64,000 bases of DNA from Promethearchaeota archaeon. Its GTDB lineage: Archaea > Asgardarchaeota > Lokiarchaeia > Sigyniarchaeales > SOKP01. A program made the position numbers and the translations under genes. The stretch is from positions 186,001-250,000 of the forward strand of contig JAHPZA010000010.1 in assembly GCA_019058445.1 (NCBI GenBank), given 5' to 3'. Shown piece after piece: positions 35,268 to 43,981 of this stretch. Each line of letters begins with the position of its first letter. Within the stretch, counting starts at the first letter, position 1. Below the pieces are notes generated by a model. It searched no databases. It was not told the origin of the DNA and worked only from the letters and a program-made list of their open reading frames with translations.

Positions 35268-36065
35268 CTATAGTGCTCGTCGTGAGAAAAATGTAAAATA
35301 AATACCATAAGCACGTTCATAAATTCTATTAAGAAATCCAATTTTCGGAATTATCATTTCAAAAAGATACCATATACTCCATAATTGCCTTATACCTTTT
35401 TCTCGTATGTAATATTTTTTATTTTGGGGCAGAGTCCTTGCAGCAAATATATTAAGTTCGTCGAATTGCTTTTTTGAGATAAATTCACTACTTTTTTTTT
35501 TAAAAAATGCTACAAATATCATTCTGCTTTTAGGTATAGGAGGATTAAAAGCATTCTGTATTTTTAACATTATGACTTTATAATCACACAATCTTGCTAA
35601 TCTAGAAAAAAATTCCTTTGGGTAATAATAAAGACAATGATCTGGGAAATTATTAGGGAGCGGGAGAGTATGAATCATAATACCATTAGCTTTACACATA
35701 TCATGTACATTTTTAAAAACCTGAAATTGATTTTCAACATGTTCTGACGTTCCATAATCAGTGATTAATTGAAATCTATCTATTAAAGATTCAGGAACAG
35801 GAAAATTTAAGTCTACAACTAAAGATCCAAACATTCCATTTAAATCTAAAGATACATGTTCTAATACTTTCTTTATTTCAGTATAATATTTTTTTGCTAC
35901 TATATGACTTTTATAAAATATTTGATCGCCAAGTTCACACATTCGCACATCTTTCCACTTAAGATTTATTATTTTAAGAACCTTATCTTGGAAAGCAAGG
36001 ATATTATATGTTAAACCCATTCTCAACATCCCTTTTATTTTATAAGTGAAATAAGAATTTCGCAA
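35268..36065 (-). CDS. Methyltransferase-like protein downstream of the DegT aminotransferase
   Basis: The protein (265 residues) has a degenerate Rossmann methyltransferase order: SLVVDLNFPVPESLIDRF, then LITDYGTSEHVENQFQVFKN (the TSEHV segment corresponds to the DVLEH motif of Methyltransf_11), MCKANGIMIHTLPLPNNFPDH and FFSRLARLCDYKVIML. The glycine-rich motif I is weak, so SAM binding is uncertain. The track start overlaps the aminotransferase gene by 31 bases; Met13 or Met16 (MLRMGLTYN) could be the true start with little or no overlap. It was probably co-transcribed with the aminotransferase and may act on an amino sugar. Confidence 0.6.
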   Translation of the reverse strand: MRNSYFTYKIKGMLRMGLTYNILAFQDKVLKIINLKWKDVRMCELGDQIFYKSHIVAKKYYTEIKKVLEHVSLDLNGMFGSLVVDLNFPVPESLIDRFQLITDYGTSEHVENQFQVFKNVHDMCKANGIMIHTLPLPNNFPDHCLYYYPKEFFSRLARLCDYKVIMLKIQNAFNPPIPKSRMIFVAFFKKKSSEFISKKQFDELNIFAARTLPQNKKYYIREKGIRQLWSIWYLFEMIIPKIGFLNRIYERAYGIYFTFFSRRAL

Positions 36066-37165
36066 ATCTTTATAATATCTTGATCTTTCAACCCACTATA
36101 TAAAGGAAGACATAAAATTTGGGTGGTTATCTTTTCGGCAATAGGAAGTTGATAATCTCTATCCTTTTTAAAGAACAAATAATCTGTACATAAGGGATAG
36201 AAATATTTTCGTGTAAAAACATTATATTTTTTAAGCAAATCATAGACTTTATCTCTATTATTTCTTGATTTTTTTTCATCAATTAATAGAGGAAAATATT
36301 GATAATTGTACATGACATTCTGTTTCTCAACATTAAACTTTAATCCATCAACATTTTCAAGATTTTCTCTGTAAACTTGAGTTAAATGTTTTCTCTTTTT
36401 AATCTCATCTTCAACAAGTTGTAAATTTAAAAGTCCTATCGCTGCCTGTAATTCGTTTAATTTACCATTTGTTCCGGGCAGAAGGATTTCATATTCATCT
36501 TTAGTTCCATATCCGAAATTTTTTAAAAGATACAAGAGTTCCTTTAATTCAGAATTATTGTATGTAAGAGCTCCACCTTCTATAGTATGAAAGATTTTAG
36601 TAGCATGGAAACTAAACATACTAATATCTCCATAATTTCCAATCCCTTTATTTTTAAAATTAACACCAAAACAGTGAGCAGCATCATATATAACTTTAAC
36701 TTGGTAATTTTTGGCAATCTTCTCAATTTTTTCAACGTCACATGGATTACCAAATACATGAACCCCAAGTATAGCAGATGTATTAGGAGTTATCAAATCT
36801 TCGATTGCATCACTGTTGATATTAAAATCATCTGGATTAATGTCGCAAAAAATAGGCTTTAAATTCTTTTGAAATAACGAAGTTACGGTCGCGGGAAATG
36901 TGAAAGGAGTCGTGATTACTTCTCCTTTTAATTCAAGTGCTTGTAATGCTATTTCTAAAGCAATTGTACCATTACAAAAAAGAGTGAGATTATCCACATT
37001 TAAATATTTTGTAAGTTCTGTCTCTAACGCTTTATGTTGATTTCCGTGATTTGTGAGCCATTTAGATTCCCAAATCTCATCAATCTTTTTATAAACTTGA
37101 ATTAATGGAGCTAAAACAGGTCGAATTATATAAATTGGTTCTTTAAAAGGTTTAATTTTAGTCAA
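36035..37165 (-). CDS. DegT/DnrJ/EryC1 sugar aminotransferase
   Basis: A PLP-dependent aminotransferase of 376 residues. It shows LTNHGNQHKALETEL, CNGTIALEIALQAL, TTPFTFPATVTSL, the pyridoxal phosphate aspartate in VIYDAAHCFGVNF, and the Schiff-base lysine in MFSFHATKIFHTIEGGAL. The C-terminus has LPGTNGKLNELQAAIGLLNL and LPIAEKITTQILCLPLY. Such enzymes add an amino group to keto-sugar nucleotides; the usual substrates are dTDP-4-keto-6-deoxy or 3-keto sugars. RmlB in this window could supply a 4-keto substrate, which would give an amino-deoxy sugar such as dTDP-viosamine or Fuc3N type, but that link is inference. Confidence 0.93.
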   Translation of the reverse strand: MTKIKPFKEPIYIIRPVLAPLIQVYKKIDEIWESKWLTNHGNQHKALETELTKYLNVDNLTLFCNGTIALEIALQALELKGEVITTPFTFPATVTSLFQKNLKPIFCDINPDDFNINSDAIEDLITPNTSAILGVHVFGNPCDVEKIEKIAKNYQVKVIYDAAHCFGVNFKNKGIGNYGDISMFSFHATKIFHTIEGGALTYNNSELKELLYLLKNFGYGTKDEYEILLPGTNGKLNELQAAIGLLNLQLVEDEIKKRKHLTQVYRENLENVDGLKFNVEKQNVMYNYQYFPLLIDEKKSRNNRDKVYDLLKKYNVFTRKYFYPLCTDYLFFKKDRDYQLPIAEKITTQILCLPLYSGLKDQDIIKICEILISLIK

Positions 37166-37523
37166 GCAGCAAAACCATTTTCGATAAAAAAGTCTTTCGT
37201 CAAAATTATTCTATAGAATTATTTAAAAAATATTAAATTTATTTAATTTATTCATACTTCTAATTTATTCGATTTTCTGATTCAAATAACTATTTATTAC
37301 TTCCATTATTAATGTTAATTAAGCTTTTATTAATATGAAGTTTTAGATGGTATTAAATTAATATTTAAAGTCTGATACTAATAGTATTAATAGAAAAGAT
37401 AAAATTAAAACGAATTTTAGGAGATTACGTTAACCGTATTATTTTAGATAATAAAATGGGTCTCAATCTTATACGAAAAATTAGAGAAATCAGAAGATAT
37501 GGTTTTATTTAACAATTGGTTAA
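37166..37523. other. Intergenic region with a possible short leader ORF
   Basis: There is no clear gene. On the plus strand an 18-codon ORF (ATG 37456 to TAA 37510-37512, MGLNLIRKIREIRRYGFI) is the end of a longer 47-codon open frame from 37369 that lacks a standard start. It ends 24 bases before the proposed start of the radical SAM gene. It could be a leader peptide, a relic, or chance. Confidence 0.35.
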
Positions 37524-37529
37524 GAGGGG
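37524..37529 (+). promoter_or_regulatory. Shine-Dalgarno GAGGGG before the ATT start of the radical SAM gene
   Basis: GAGGGG is followed by AAAAGA (six bases) and ATT at 37536, which is the first plausible codon of the B12-binding/radical SAM reading frame. The in-frame TAA at 37521-37523 lies immediately before it. Confidence 0.55.
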
Positions 37530-37535
37530 AAAAGA

Positions 37536-38783
37536 ATTAAAGTTGCGATAATTCAACCTTATTATTTTAATATTTGGGAAGCAATTGGTCCTGCGTATAT
37601 AATTTCTTATTGTAAGAAAAATTATGAGGGTGCCCTCGATTTTAAATTCTTTCAAAGCTATTTCGATTCTGATAGTTATATCATAGAAAATTGTAAAGAT
37701 TGTGATATTGTCGGCTTTTCTTGCACTTCTCCAACTTTTAAGCATGGCGTAAAATTAGCGAATAACTTAAAAGAGTTAAATCCAAACATTAAAACTGTAT
37801 TTGGTGGATATCACGTATCTGCATTAAAAGATCTAATTACAGATGAATGTATCGATCAAATTGTTGTCGGAGAGGGAGAATATGCCTTTTTAGACATTCT
37901 TAATGGTAATAATAATCATATTGTATATGGAAAGCGTCTAGATTTCAAGGAACTTCCCTGGCCTGATCGGGATGCAATTAAAAACGAAAGAACTATTAAT
38001 CTTTGTGAAGAAATGGCGAATCAACGGATAACTGGATTTCAAGCAAATAGAGGGTGTCCTTTCAGATGTACATATTGCGCTGAAAGATGTATTACCGGTA
38101 TTATTAACAGGAATAATCCGATTAGATCGAGGAATTTGCCCGACCTTTTAAATGAAATTGAATTTGTTGAGAATAAATATAATTTGGACTATTTTAAATT
38201 TGTTGATGCAACTTTTGATGTATCATCGAAATATGTTACTGATTTTTGCAAGGAAAAAATAAAAAGAGATTTGACTATTGAATGGGAGTGCATGATTCAT
38301 GCTAGTATTGCTAAAGAAGAAATGTTTCCATGGTTAAAAAAGGCAAATTGCAATCAAATCAATGTTGGCTGTGAGAGTGGTAGTCCAAAGATTTTAAAAG
38401 AAATTAGAAAAGGGGTTTCAGTCGATAAGATAATTAAAGTTTTTGATTGGGGTAAAAAATACGGAATAAAACGACGAGCATTTTTTTTAATAGGTACTCC
38501 TTCAGAAACATTAGAGGATATTAAACTAACAGAGAAGCTTATAGAAAGAATAGATCCTGATTTTTTAGGTGTTACAATATTATGTCCATACCCTGGAAGT
38601 GATTATTATAATCATGAGAAAATGAAAGATATTGATTGGTCCTTTACTGATGAGTATTCTAATGATTTTTGGCATACAGAATATTTTTCCAATCAAGATC
38701 TAAAAAATATTCAAAAAGAGTTAACAGACAAATTTAAAGAAAGATTAGTCTGGCACCAAACAAAAATATTAGGAAATGAATGA
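37536..38783 (+). CDS. B12-binding radical SAM protein, apparent ATT start
   Basis: The ORF track begins at ATG 38013, but the same frame is open back to 37524 and encodes the N-terminal domain: KVAIIQPYYFNIWEAIGPAY, DIVGFSCTSPTFKHGVKLAN, TVFGGYHVSALKDLI and DQIVVGEGEYAFLDIL. This is a typical cobalamin-binding fold as in BchE-like proteins. No ATG, GTG or TTG precedes it. The start must be ATT 37536 (six bases after GAGGGG), or another non-standard codon. The radical SAM domain follows with GCPFRCTYCAERC (the CxxxCxxC cluster), INVGCESGSPKIL and FFLIGTPSETLEDI. About 415 residues result. Such enzymes perform methylations or other radical reactions; a glycan precursor is the likely substrate here. 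Confidence 0.85.
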   Translation: MKVAIIQPYYFNIWEAIGPAYIISYCKKNYEGALDFKFFQSYFDSDSYIIENCKDCDIVGFSCTSPTFKHGVKLANNLKELNPNIKTVFGGYHVSALKDLITDECIDQIVVGEGEYAFLDILNGNNNHIVYGKRLDFKELPWPDRDAIKNERTINLCEEMANQRITGFQANRGCPFRCTYCAERCITGIINRNNPIRSRNLPDLLNEIEFVENKYNLDYFKFVDATFDVSSKYVTDFCKEKIKRDLTIEWECMIHASIAKEEMFPWLKKANCNQINVGCESGSPKILKEIRKGVSVDKIIKVFDWGKKYGIKRRAFFLIGTPSETLEDIKLTEKLIERIDPDFLGVTILCPYPGSDYYNHEKMKDIDWSFTDEYSNDFWHTEYFSNQDLKNIQKELTDKFKERLVWHQTKILGNE

Positions 38784-38864
38784 AGAAAAATTAATAAAAA
38801 ATGAGTATTCCCTATTTTAAATTAAAAATTTTATGCTAATTATAATAAATGCACTGAATGAAAG

Positions 38865-39638
38865 ATGAATTCACAAATTTTGAATAATTCAAATAAGAAT
38901 CAGAAGTTATTAGTAATCACTCGATGTGATGAGAAAATTAAGCCTGTAACAGACATAACTCATCCAATTATAAAAAAATTTGCTAAAGATTGGAATGCAG
39001 ATTTTTTGAAACTCGAGGAATATGTGGATTGTCCTGATGATGGCAAATACCATTATAGGATTTTAGAGTTTTATGATTTATTAGAGAAATATGATAGAAT
39101 ATTACATATAGACTCGGATATACTTATAAACAAAAACTGTCCAAATGTCTTTAAAATTGTACCTGAAAATAAAATTGGAACGATTTATGAAGATAAAGGA
39201 AGCAGAACTGAAGCCAGACGCAAGTTAATAATTGAAATTCAAGAAGCTTTTGGAGATGTAGGTTGGAAATCAGGATATATAAATACAGGTTTTTTTTTAG
39301 TTTCCAAGCAACATCAAAAAATATTTGAAAAAATAAATGGTAAGCTATGGATGGATATTGGTTGGGACGATGTTCATTTAGGTTATAATGTCCACAAATA
39401 TAACTTTGAGGTTTATGAATTACCCTATCAATTCAATCATATGACTATGTTTTCAGAACCGTGGAATGGAAATGCAAACCGTTTTGATTCTTATATCATA
39501 CACTATGCTGGTAAGGGAATTTTTGATATAAAAAAATTTAGAAAGTTTACACCAAAAGCAAGAATAAAACAAATTAAACGGGATTTTAAAAAAATTTATG
39601 GAAAGAATAAAAATAAATCACTTAAATTGAAACAATAA
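38865..39638 (+). CDS. GT8-like (glycogenin-type) nucleotide-sugar transferase
   Basis: The protein (257 residues) has a GT-A fold pattern: KLLVITRCDEKIKPVTDITH, then LLEKYDRILHIDSDILINKN with the DxD metal motif, GYINTGFFLVSKQHQKIF, WDDVHLGYNVHKYNFEVYEL and the final YIIHYAGKGIFD, which corresponds to the HxxG[x]K motif at the end of GT8 enzymes. The combination suggests a retaining transferase of the glycogenin or LgtC superfamily. It is one of a set of small plus-strand genes after the radical SAM gene with 60-80-base gaps. The donor is not predictable. Confidence 0.75.
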   Translation: MNSQILNNSNKNQKLLVITRCDEKIKPVTDITHPIIKKFAKDWNADFLKLEEYVDCPDDGKYHYRILEFYDLLEKYDRILHIDSDILINKNCPNVFKIVPENKIGTIYEDKGSRTEARRKLIIEIQEAFGDVGWKSGYINTGFFLVSKQHQKIFEKINGKLWMDIGWDDVHLGYNVHKYNFEVYELPYQFNHMTMFSEPWNGNANRFDSYIIHYAGKGIFDIKKFRKFTPKARIKQIKRDFKKIYGKNKNKSLKLKQ

Positions 39639-39688
39639 AAAACTAAAAATATTTGTGTCTATATTAAATTTTTAAATATATCATTGAT

Positions 39689-39694
39689 GAGGGT
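39689..39694 (+). promoter_or_regulatory. Shine-Dalgarno GAGGGT before a TTG start
   Basis: GAGGGT is followed by AAAATT (six bases) and TTG at 39701. It defines the start of the small methyltransferase gene and gives the same spacing as at the three ATH-start candidates, showing that this spacing is used with other weak start codons in this genome. Confidence 0.6.
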
Positions 39695-39700
39695 AAAATT

Positions 39701-40294
39701 TTGGATGATCACAAATTGAATTTGAAAGATATTGCCATAATTGATGCACTTCCTGTTTATAATACTGATAATTTAATATTGGAAGTCGGGTGTGGACAAG
39801 GGGGGATAGATTTTCGTTTAATGGAAATGGGATATAAAGTTTATGCTACTGACTACAAAAGACATGATACTTGGGAGGATATTGAGAATGAAAAAGGATT
39901 TATAAAATTTTTTGAGGCAAATATTTATGATCTTAAATCATTTCATGATATCAAAGCGCCAGTTGTTATTTGTAGTGAAGTTTTAGAGCATCTGACTGAT
40001 TATAAGATAGCATTAAAGAATTTACTTAAATTAGCTCAAGTAAGATTAATTATAACTATTCCTCATGAAGAATCTTTCGGGGGAAGGTTTGCCCCTCCTC
40101 CAGAAGGGCATTGTAATTTTTGGAGTGATACACGAAAATTTTGGAAATATAAAAAAGTTAGTGAATTTCATAAATTATGTCACCCTTTTAGTGTAGCGAT
40201 ATCTAAAATTAGAACAAAAGCTAAGGATGTACAGATGAAGCAATATTGTTATTTAATTGTAGTAGATATGACTCAAAACCTAATATATGATTGA
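39701..40294 (+). CDS. SAM-dependent methyltransferase (small, class I)
   Basis: A protein of 197 residues with LILEVGCGQGGIDFRLMEMG (motif I), VYATDYKRHDTWEDI (acidic beta 2), FFEANIYDL, VVICSEVLEHLTDYKIALKN and VRLIITIPHEESFGGRF. The start is TTG with a strong GAGGGT six bases upstream. The C-terminal section PPPEGHCNFWSDTRKFWKY and KLCHPFSVAISKIRTK suggests a specialised acceptor site. The acceptor is unknown, but the surrounding transferases point to a sugar or lipid carrier. Confidence 0.85.
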   Translation: MDDHKLNLKDIAIIDALPVYNTDNLILEVGCGQGGIDFRLMEMGYKVYATDYKRHDTWEDIENEKGFIKFFEANIYDLKSFHDIKAPVVICSEVLEHLTDYKIALKNLLKLAQVRLIITIPHEESFGGRFAPPPEGHCNFWSDTRKFWKYKKVSEFHKLCHPFSVAISKIRTKAKDVQMKQYCYLIVVDMTQNLIYD

Positions 40295-40418
40295 AGTTAT
40301 GGATTTTTTTATTATATTGATTAACTTCAATTTAAAATCATAAATTTTCATTTATAAATATCAATTTGAAATGATCCTTTTTGTATCTGGTTATAATAAG
40401 TTAAATTCATCAAGATAC

Positions 40419-41420
40419 TTAATGGAAATAGTCTCTAAAAAAGCGAATAACCCTTTCTCTTATATTGGAAATACTGAAGTAATAATTTATCTGTACTAAT
40501 TTTTTTTTTATATTAAACTTCTTTTTTTTAACGATTAATTCTTTCATTATTATGAGATAGTTCTTATAATTTGGTTTCTTCTTCATATAAACCCTAAAGT
40601 CAGAGATCTTTTTTAAGGGACTATTCTCTATAATTTCTGGATGAACACCTTGAAATGTAAAGAGTCCATGTCCATTTTTTTCAATACATGAATCATCATT
40701 AAGAAAAAATCTATATTTTCCGGTTATCTCCTCATTTTTTTTCATCCAAAAATCTTCATGTAATTTATCAAATTTTTTATAAATTTTAAAGTACCAAGTA
40801 ATTTTATCATAAAATTCACTGGATAGCCAATAAATCATTTTTAATGGCTCCCCAGTTAAGAAACTGTAATGAAACATTGGATTTGTCTCAAGTAATTCAA
40901 CTTCTTTTTTTCCGATGGGATGGAAATGCTGAGTAGGGGTAAAATAACAATTTTTTGTTTTTATTTTGAATAATCTAATATTACTCGCTTCAAAATAATA
41001 ATTAAAATTTATACAAAAATAACGATTTCTTAAATAGATAACATCAAAATCTTCATTAGAATTGAGGAAATTATAGATCTCTTCTAAAGATTCCTTAGAA
41101 TAAAATTCATCTGAATCCAAAATCCAGATTACATTATTCTTCTCAATATTTTGACTAACTTCAAGCATTTTATTTAGAGTAGAACACTTATTCCCATCTA
41201 CATTTTTTTTTGGATCACATATAGCGGGGATAAATTTAACTTTCTCGTTTTTTAAGTATTTTTGAGCTTTCTCAAATGTTCTATCTTCTATACCTTTAAA
41301 ATAAGGACTAAATGCTCCAATACTGATAATTAATTCATCTACTAATTGTAGGGCTTGGTCTATTGAATATTCAATCCAATCTTCACATGCCCAAGCAGTA
41401 AATAAACCTATTGTCTTCAT
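40419..41420 (-). CDS. GT2-like glycosyltransferase, divergent
   Basis: The protein (333 residues) begins MKTIGLFTAWACEDWIEYSI, has LVDELIISIGAFSPYFKG, and a DxD in NNVIWILDSDEFYSKESLEE, followed by DFDVIYLRNRYFCINFNYYF and RLFKIKTKNCYFTPTQHFHP. This is the arrangement of GT2-like enzymes of the 'DSDEF' subgroup (Glyco_tranf_2_4-like), which recognise their acceptor by a long C-terminal part. The usual VDDGS motif is replaced by ISIGAFS, so it is a divergent member. It is transcribed towards its plus-strand neighbour and stands alone on its strand. Confidence 0.7.
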   Translation of the reverse strand: MKTIGLFTAWACEDWIEYSIDQALQLVDELIISIGAFSPYFKGIEDRTFEKAQKYLKNEKVKFIPAICDPKKNVDGNKCSTLNKMLEVSQNIEKNNVIWILDSDEFYSKESLEEIYNFLNSNEDFDVIYLRNRYFCINFNYYFEASNIRLFKIKTKNCYFTPTQHFHPIGKKEVELLETNPMFHYSFLTGEPLKMIYWLSSEFYDKITWYFKIYKKFDKLHEDFWMKKNEEITGKYRFFLNDDSCIEKNGHGLFTFQGVHPEIIENSPLKKISDFRVYMKKKPNYKNYLIIMKELIVKKKKFNIKKKLVQINYYFSISNIRERVIRFFRDYFH

Positions 41421-41868
41421 TCTAAAGTATTTTCTTTTCTCAACTATTTATCTTAAATTATTCTAAATTAAACGGTAAAAATAGATGTTTTTATTGATAT
41501 AAAGAGTATAGACTATTATAAAAATTTGCTTTTAAGATAATATTTGCAATATTCAATTGGAGTAATAAGTTTTATTGAAATTTAAAAATTACAGTAAATT
41601 TATAATTAATGAATTAAGGTTTAATGATTTAGAAAGATTCATCTACCTAATTCAGGAGAAATAAATGATGCTGTACTAGTTGAAAGGAATAAAAATAAAT
41701 AAGACTTAAGAGTTTTTCTAAAATCTAACAGTTAAAATATCACTTCTTAGACTTATAATAAAAATTGAAAGCGTTAATTTTAAGGTTATAAAATTATTCT
41801 ACTGAAATCCTATTTTGATAAAGTTTTTTAAAAAGATTTTTTAATTTGAAATCATTTTATGAATAGGA
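41421..41868. other. Intergenic region without a recognisable gene
   Basis: No intact gene is seen. A short frame at about 41628-41703 reads KIHLPNSGEINDAVLVERNK before TAA and may be the tail of a lost gene, but it has no start and no recognisable family. The rest is AT-rich spacer between divergent genes. Confidence 0.4.
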
Positions 41869-43023
41869 ATGATTCGTACAGATTGCCTATATTATATTGG
41901 TCAAAAGCCATGCCATTTTCACAAGGAATACAAAGTAGAATGTAATGATCAATGTACTTACTATAAAAAGATTGGATTACGAATTTTAATTATAAAGAAA
42001 GCTGCTCTCGGAGATGTGTTAAGAACTACACCAATACTACATTCAATTAAAAAAAAATATGGTGAAAATACTCATATCACTTGGTTAACAGATCCATCAT
42101 CTTATGACTTATTAAAATTTAATAATTTGATTGACCGAGTTTATAAATTTGATTTTAAATCTGTTCTTATTTTGGAAATTGAAAAATTTGATATAATGTT
42201 TAATTTAGATAAGGATCATGAGGCTATAGCTTTAGCAAGTAAGATTATAGCAAAAAATAAATATGGTTTTACCATGAATAAATATGGTAATTTGGAAACA
42301 TTTAATAGGACAGGTAAATATGCTCTTGAATTGGGAATTTCTGATACCATAAATATGAAGAATGAAAAAACATATCAAGAAATTATATGCGAATTTTCTG
42401 AATTACCTTATTCAAACAACTTTAAATATATTTTAAATATTCCTGAAAAAACTAAAATATTAGATAAATTAATAAATAGAAATAAAATTCCTAATGATGC
42501 CAAAATAATTGGATTAAATACTGGGGCAGGTCAATGGGCTTTAACGAGAAGATGGGGAAAAGAGAATTTTACAGAATTAGGTATAATGTTAATAAAAGAA
42601 AAAAAATATACTATTCTCTTATTTGGAGCGGAATCAGAAAAGGAAATTAATGAATATATTTATAGCACAATCCAAAATTCCTTACCAGAAAATTTGAAAT
42701 CCTGTATTATCGATACTGGCATTAATAACTCTGTTTTAGAATTTGCTTGTCTTGTTTCTTTAACAGATGTTCTTTTCACAGCAAATACATTAGGGTTACA
42801 TTTTGCGATAGCCTTTGAAATTCCCTCTGTTTCAATTTACGGCCCTTTAAATCCAAATGAAATTGATTTATATGGAACAGGCATTAAGATAATTGCTAAA
42901 TCACCATGTTTAGGATGTTATAGACAATCGTGCAATTACCATACTTTTTGTTTATCTACGATAAGACCTGAATTTGTTTATGAAAAAATTATAGAATTAT
43001 TAGAAAATAAGAAAGTAAATTAA
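41869..43023 (+). CDS. GT9 (heptosyltransferase-like) glycosyltransferase with Cys-rich N-terminus
   Basis: A GT-B protein of 384 residues. The hallmark of GT9 is LRILIIKKAALGDVLRTTPI, where the GD loop contacts the acceptor. The donor half has IIGLNTGAGQWALTRRWGKE, ILLFGAESEKEINEYI and DVLFTANTLGLHFAIAFEIP followed by VSIYGPLNPNEIDLYG. Ahead of the fold is an unusual N-terminal cysteine cluster (DCLYYIGQKPCHF ... VECNDQCTYYKK), and a second set at the C-terminus (CLGCYRQSCNYHTFC). These eight or so cysteines could hold a metal or cluster. Bacterial GT9 enzymes add heptose to LPS; in an archaeon the donor must be different. Confidence 0.88.
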   Translation: MIRTDCLYYIGQKPCHFHKEYKVECNDQCTYYKKIGLRILIIKKAALGDVLRTTPILHSIKKKYGENTHITWLTDPSSYDLLKFNNLIDRVYKFDFKSVLILEIEKFDIMFNLDKDHEAIALASKIIAKNKYGFTMNKYGNLETFNRTGKYALELGISDTINMKNEKTYQEIICEFSELPYSNNFKYILNIPEKTKILDKLINRNKIPNDAKIIGLNTGAGQWALTRRWGKENFTELGIMLIKEKKYTILLFGAESEKEINEYIYSTIQNSLPENLKSCIIDTGINNSVLEFACLVSLTDVLFTANTLGLHFAIAFEIPSVSIYGPLNPNEIDLYGTGIKIIAKSPCLGCYRQSCNYHTFCLSTIRPEFVYEKIIELLENKKVN

Positions 43024-43040
43024 TATTGTGTTTTTGGGTA

Positions 43041-43922
43041 ATGAAAGTTTTTAATATTTCTGGAACTATAGGAGACACTTATGCTGCATGTTGCAAACTA
43101 AACGATTTGAAAGAACCCATCAAAATATTTCATATTCAACCATATCCACAATTTAACAATATCATTCGGAAGATTTATGCTTTAATTCCTAACATTATTG
43201 AGGTAAACATTTTAAATACAGATGATTATTCTAAATTTGACCCCAAAATTCCGATGATTGATGCTCATTGTAAACGGCATCCAGTTGACCCTGATTATAT
43301 AAAAATGAATTTTTTTCCTAATTTTGAATTTGAATCAAATGAAAAATTTAATTTTGAATTTCCTTACATAGTTCTTCAACCAAAAGCAGGTCGAACCGAA
43401 CAGTTAAGAGAAATGAGATTAAAAACAGTTAAGAAGATAATAAAGAACTCAAAATATAAGGTGGTATTAGTTGGTACTTCAAAAAAATATGAGAATGTTG
43501 ATAATTGCATCAATTTGATAAATAAAACTACCTTATTTGAAGCATTAAATATTATTAAAAATTCTAGATATTTTATTGGACTTTTTGGAATTATGACGAT
43601 GGTTGCATTGAGTCATAGAATTAACTGTAATTATATCTATAATGATGATCTTGAAATGAAAGCTATGATTTATAACATGCCATGGGAAAAATATAGCCAT
43701 AAAAAAATATCATTAGAAGACTATTTGAAAAGTGGTTATTCCATCAGGAGAAAAATAAAAACCCTGTTTTTTGAGTTTTTAAATATAATACTTAAAATGA
43801 GACATCGTATTTCAATAAAAAATTTATTTCAACCTCTAAAAGTACTTTCAATTTTAAATAATGATAACCAAAATCCTCGGATCCGCTTAATATTGAATTT
43901 TTTTATGGAAGAAAAAAAATAA
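43041..43922 (+). CDS. GT9-like glycosyltransferase paralogue
   Basis: The predicted product (about 293 residues from ATG 43041; the track uses TTG 43026) begins MKVFNISGTIGDTYAACCKL, a GD-containing loop like that of GT9. It continues with YIVLQPKAGRTEQLREMRLK, YKVVLVGTSKKYENVDNCIN and SRYFIGLFGIMTMVALSHRI, which correspond to the donor-site blocks. The sequence is shorter and more diverged than the preceding GT9 gene, from which it is separated by only a few bases, so the two are co-transcribed. It may be a second transferase or a non-catalytic partner. Confidence 0.65.
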   Translation: MKVFNISGTIGDTYAACCKLNDLKEPIKIFHIQPYPQFNNIIRKIYALIPNIIEVNILNTDDYSKFDPKIPMIDAHCKRHPVDPDYIKMNFFPNFEFESNEKFNFEFPYIVLQPKAGRTEQLREMRLKTVKKIIKNSKYKVVLVGTSKKYENVDNCINLINKTTLFEALNIIKNSRYFIGLFGIMTMVALSHRINCNYIYNDDLEMKAMIYNMPWEKYSHKKISLEDYLKSGYSIRRKIKTLFFEFLNIILKMRHRISIKNLFQPLKVLSILNNDNQNPRIRLILNFFMEEKK

Positions 43923-43981
43923 AAAGAAAAAATTAAAAAATTTTTATCTATGGCTTTTATTATTTTAATAAAAATTTGGGT

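Noticed and set aside
36580-36862. Small ORFs on both strands within the DegT aminotransferase
   Set aside because: They overlap the catalytic core of a gene with complete family motifs, so they are frame shadows.
37509-37745. 78-residue minus-strand ORF
   Set aside because: It is antisense to the N-terminal domain of the radical SAM gene and has no recognisable features.
38013-38783. Radical SAM gene as listed in the track
   Set aside because: The start is internal. The same frame continues upstream with a clear B12-binding domain to 37536, so the listed start was replaced.
41628-41703. Short frame KIHLPNSGEINDAVLVERNK
   Set aside because: It is too short, has no start and matches no family I know; noted only inside the intergenic entry.
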